Of a stretch of DNA of 15,968 bases, positions 13,401-15,968 are shown piece after piece. A program made the translations under genes and the position numbers. The notes under the pieces are model-generated. The model saw nothing but the letters and a program-made list of their open reading frames with translations. It searched no databases and was not told the origin of the DNA. Source of the DNA: Gymnopilus junonius. Lineage: Eukaryota > Basidiomycota > Agaricomycetes > Agaricales > Galerinaceae. Where the stretch lies: assembly GCA_015501075.1 (NCBI GenBank), contig JADNYJ010000685.1, positions 1-15,968 of the forward strand, given 5' to 3'. Every line of letters starts with the position of its first letter. The stretch's first letter is position 1.

Positions 13401-13421
13401 ATCGCCCATCGCCCATCGCCC
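13401..13421. repeat. Three 7-bp direct repeats ATCGCCC
   Basis: ATCGCCC three times in a row, just beyond the transporter stop codon. A related 6-bp ATCGCC repeat lies at 13311-13326. Confidence 0.8.
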
Positions 13422-13439
13422 AACGACCATCAACATCGC

Positions 13440-14923
13440 TCATTGCGGCTTCTCCTTCATCTCGCCCGACTCCACATCTTGCACTTTAACCCGCTCGTAC
13501 GACCCACGGCGGGAGGACGTGGTGGATTTATTGGGGGTGCTATTAGAGGTGGATTGTGATTCTTGGTGTTTGACCCATGTGTATAGGATGGAGCCAAGGA
13601 GGATGATGGCGATGGAAGATGCGCGGCCGCTGGTTGAGTGATGGATGAATATGAATAGAGAAGAGAGATAAATAGAGAAGAGGTCAGATAAAAATAAGAA
13701 TTAAGAATTAAGAAAGAGGATTCAATCGAGATGTGGAAGAGATATGAATGAATGAAGGTTACTTACGTTGTGATGATATCGTGGAAGAGCCACATGCCCA
13801 AAAGGGAGGCGGCGACACCGCGGACTGCGGAGGACACCATGTGCGTGATGGGGAGGTGACTTTAATAGAAAGTAAGCTGGCGATGCTCATCATGAATCCG
13901 AGGACACCTAGGATAATGAAAATGTAGTTAGCGGGGATTATCAATGGAACGAAGGAACAAACTGACGGTGATAGCTGACCCCACAGGAAAGTGGCGAGAG
14001 GCGACATGACGCCAGGCTTCACGAGCAGCTCGTCCACGCCAAACAGCAGCTTGAGCACATCCCCGCCTTCACCCGCCAGGACCAATAGTGGCGCGAGCAC
14101 CACCGCACTTAATAAATTTGTATACCACGAGAGCGCCAGTGCACTACCCCCTACGACCCCCAGACTCTGCTTGATGACGACGGAATGGGTAGCGGTGATC
14201 GCGGAGCTGGCGACGCCGAAGCCGACGCCGATCCAGGAGAGGGGCGTGCCGTCGAGGAAGACGCCGATGAAGAAGCCCATGGTGACGATGGCGCGCAGAG
14301 GAGGATGCGCAGGGAGGGACGGGATTGAAGGAAGATAAAGGAGGTGCCGACGGTGAAGGGGAGGACGAGCCCGCGCGCGACTTGGTAGAATGAGGCGTCG
14401 ACGTATTTGAGGGTGTAGTTGCTGAAGCTGTAATTGAATTGGGTTAACGGATGAAAGCATAAATCTGGGGGGTGTGAAGGGGGAACGAACCTGAGTCCGA
14501 CGACGTTCAAGGCGACCATGGGACGAGGCCTTTGCAGGTGGCGAGGTCAAAGGTGATTCTGTCAGGGAGTAGCCGCAGTGCGTCGGATATGAGGAACAAG
14601 ATGGCGGCTATGGCGAGTTGAGACCACAGGAAGAACAGCGGGGTCGTTGTGACATTGAGCACCCACTTGTTGCTGCACATATCGCATGGGTAAGAGAATA
14701 GAGACAAATGCTAGTCACACGTACGCAACGACCATCTGCAAGTGAATGTCAGCAGTGTCCCGTTGAGGATATGCGCAGGGATGCTTACCGCCAGCGCTGC
14801 CACGAGATAGAAGAGGACGACACCCGTCTACATGAATTGAGACACTGGACACGAGGAGCAGGGGATGATACATACCACGAGAGAGCGCGAGGCAGGTTTG
14901 GCAGGGGCATTTTGGGGCGCCAT
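13440..14923 (-). CDS. GDP-fucose / nucleotide-sugar transporter (SLC35C type)
   Basis: Multi-pass triose-phosphate-translocator-fold carrier expected to bring GDP-fucose into the Golgi or ER lumen in exchange for GMP. Exons: 14876-14923, 14789-14827, 14725-14735 (11 nt), 14491-14672, 13980-14427, 13767-13907 and 13440-13629, giving about 353 aa (human SLC35C1 364). MVVANKWVLNV is the first conserved block. LSFSNYTLKYVDASFYQVAR matches the SLC35C1 blocks around LKYV and FYNVGR. KVTSP followed by THMVSSAVRG matches its KFTSPLTH region, and ILYTWVKHQE closes the core. About ten hydrophobic segments are visible. The tail is hydrophilic and ends KEKPQ, a KXKXX dilysine pattern. Single bases seem to be missing at about 14520-14522 (GGG run), 14290-14293 and 13850-13853 (GGGG run); exon lengths are each one short of the required phase. 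Intron 5 has two possible donors. Substrate is inferred from family similarity and from the neighbouring GDP-fucose genes. Confidence 0.88.
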
Positions 14924-15094
14924 GGCGGAGAGGGTGGTATAACGAGCGAGGGTATGGCTTGACTATAAGAGAGAGAGCAGCCCAGCCAAGTCGTCAAGGG
15001 GTTGCCGTGGGAATTGTAAATTATTGAAATCGTTTTTGATAGCCGAAGGCCACTCAAGCGCGTCGCGTCAGCTTGAACCAGCCTTTGTTAGAGA
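14924..15094. promoter_or_regulatory. Divergent promoter, transporter / MRE11
   Basis: Only 171 bp separate the two start codons. Near 15058-15070 the minus strand reads TGACGCGACGCGC, two overlapping ACGCG cores like the MCB site bound by the MBF cell-cycle factor, about 25 nt before the MRE11 ATG. A TGATAG motif is at about 15037-15042. No TATA box was seen on the MRE11 side. Function is inferred. Confidence 0.4.
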
Positions 15095-15968
15095 ATGTCC
15101 CAGTCTCAAGGCTCCCCGCAACCACCGCCGTCTACAGACACCAATGGATTACAGGATGACTGTTAGTCTTGTAAACCGTCTTCTACCGGCGCCTGCCGTG
15201 CACCCTAGCTGATAGACCTTTCCCCCTCTAAGACGCCGATGATACCATCCGCATTATGCTCGCGACGGACACCACATCGGCTACATGGAGCGCGATCCCG
15301 TGAGAGGCCAGGACTCCATCAACACTTTCAAAGAGATCCTCCAGCTGGCTGTGAAACACGAGGCAAGTCCCTCCGCCCCGCCCAGAACCACGCAGAGTCT
15401 GAATTCGGTAACACAGGTCGACTTTATCCTCCTCGCCGGGGACCTCTTCCAGAACAAGCCTTCGCGCGAATGTCTCTACAACGTCACCGCCCTCCTGCGA
15501 GAGTACACTCTGGCGACAAACCCGTCCAACTCGAGCTGCTCAGCGACCCTCTGGAAGGCAAGGCCGAGGGGTTTTCGTAAGCCTTCCCTATCCGTTAGAA
15601 CGGCATTCAACAAGCACAGGTTCCCAGCTATCAACTACGAAGACCCGAATCTGAACGTCGGCATACCCGTCTTTTCAATACACGGGAACCACGATGACCC
15701 TCAAGGCGTCGGCGCTGTAAGTCCCCTTCCTCCCTCCCCTTCCCCTCCATGTCATTCCACTCCCACCTAGGACGGCGCCCTCTGCGCACTCGACATCCTC
15801 TCCGTCACCGGTCGTCAACTACATGGGCAAAATCGACCTGCCCCTCAACGAAGGCGAAGCTTCCTCTTCCTCTGGTATCATGGTCCGCCTGTCCTTCTCC
15901 GGAAGGGCACCACGCGACTGGGCTTGTACGGTATCGGCAACGTCAAAGACCAGCGGATGCACTTTGAG
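15095..15968 (+). CDS. mre11: MRE11 double-strand break repair nuclease, 5' part
   Basis: Nuclease subunit of the Mre11-Rad50-Nbs1/Xrs2 complex, a Mn-dependent calcineurin-fold phosphoesterase that acts in the nucleus at DNA breaks and telomeres. Exons: 15095-15161, 15233-15362, 15417-15576, 15620-15716 and 15771 to the window edge, about 219 aa. Motif I reads IRIMLATD, then HIGYMERDPVRGQDS. Motif II is VDFILLAGDLFQNKPSR. Motif III is VFSIHGNHDDPQG. ALCALDILSVTG and RLGLYGIGNVKDQRM follow. The rest of the nuclease and DNA-binding domains lie outside the window. The ATG at 15095 opens MSQSQGSPQPPPSTDTNG and splices in phase, but this leader is not conserved, so the start is less certain. Frame breaks of deletion type occur at about 15269-15273 (one A), 15511-15513 (one G), 15811-15814 (two bases) and 15886-15889 (one C). 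Intron 2 (15363-15416) has a GC donor. Confidence 0.93.

Larger units (their letters stand above)
12572..13439. other. Convergent 3' region, simple-sequence rich
   Basis: Lies between the stop codons of FAD synthase (+) and the transporter (-). It contains G-rich sequence, GGAT-type repeats (12660-12685), an ATGT microsatellite and short CGCC-type repeats. No gene seen. Both 3' untranslated regions must fall here. Confidence 0.6.

Noticed and set aside
13991..14338. 115-codon plus-strand open frame
   Set aside because: Antisense shadow of the main transporter exon, which has clear family motifs on the minus strand.

Overview
The window reads as nuclear DNA of a basidiomycete fungus, most likely an Agaricomycete. 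Genes are split by many short introns (about 43 to 140 nt, mostly 50 to 75) with GTRNGT donors, CTRAY-like branch sites and short 3' ends. There are relics of two families expanded in wood and litter fungi: an AIM9/APH-type kinase and a GMC (aryl-alcohol-oxidase type) oxidoreductase. The gene models below were rebuilt by hand from splice signals and recalled family motifs; no database search was possible.

Layout. 1-1023: no supportable gene. 1024-2715 (+): an unrecognised, possibly broken multi-exon gene. 3094-4580 (-): GDP-mannose 4,6-dehydratase, complete, 7 exons. 4581-6446: gmd promoter, then mostly unassigned DNA. About 6447-7675 (+): dead AIM9/APH-type kinase. About 7677-8448 (+): directly abutting 3' fragment of a GMC oxidoreductase, also dead. 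8449-9285: unassigned, with two small hairpins. 9286-10859 (-): GDP-L-fucose synthase, complete, 10 exons. 10860-11146: shared divergent promoter. 11147-12571 (+): FAD synthase (FMN adenylyltransferase). 12572-13439: convergent 3' region with a G-quadruplex motif and microsatellites. 13440-14923 (-): GDP-fucose/nucleotide-sugar transporter. 14924-15094: short divergent promoter. 15095 to the end (+): 5' part of MRE11.

Main result. The two enzymes that turn GDP-mannose into GDP-L-fucose and a GDP-fucose-type transporter lie within 12 kb, all on the minus strand. This looks like a loosely clustered GDP-fucose supply module in a fungus. FAD synthase and MRE11 are housekeeping neighbours that share divergent promoters with the fucose synthase and the transporter. 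No fucosyltransferase is visible in the window.

Quality warning. gmd and the fucose synthase have perfectly closed reading frames. FAD synthase, the transporter and MRE11 each need one or more tiny deletions (usually one base, mostly in short homopolymers) to be undone before their frames close. Deletion-type base-calling error is the simplest explanation, but it is not proven.
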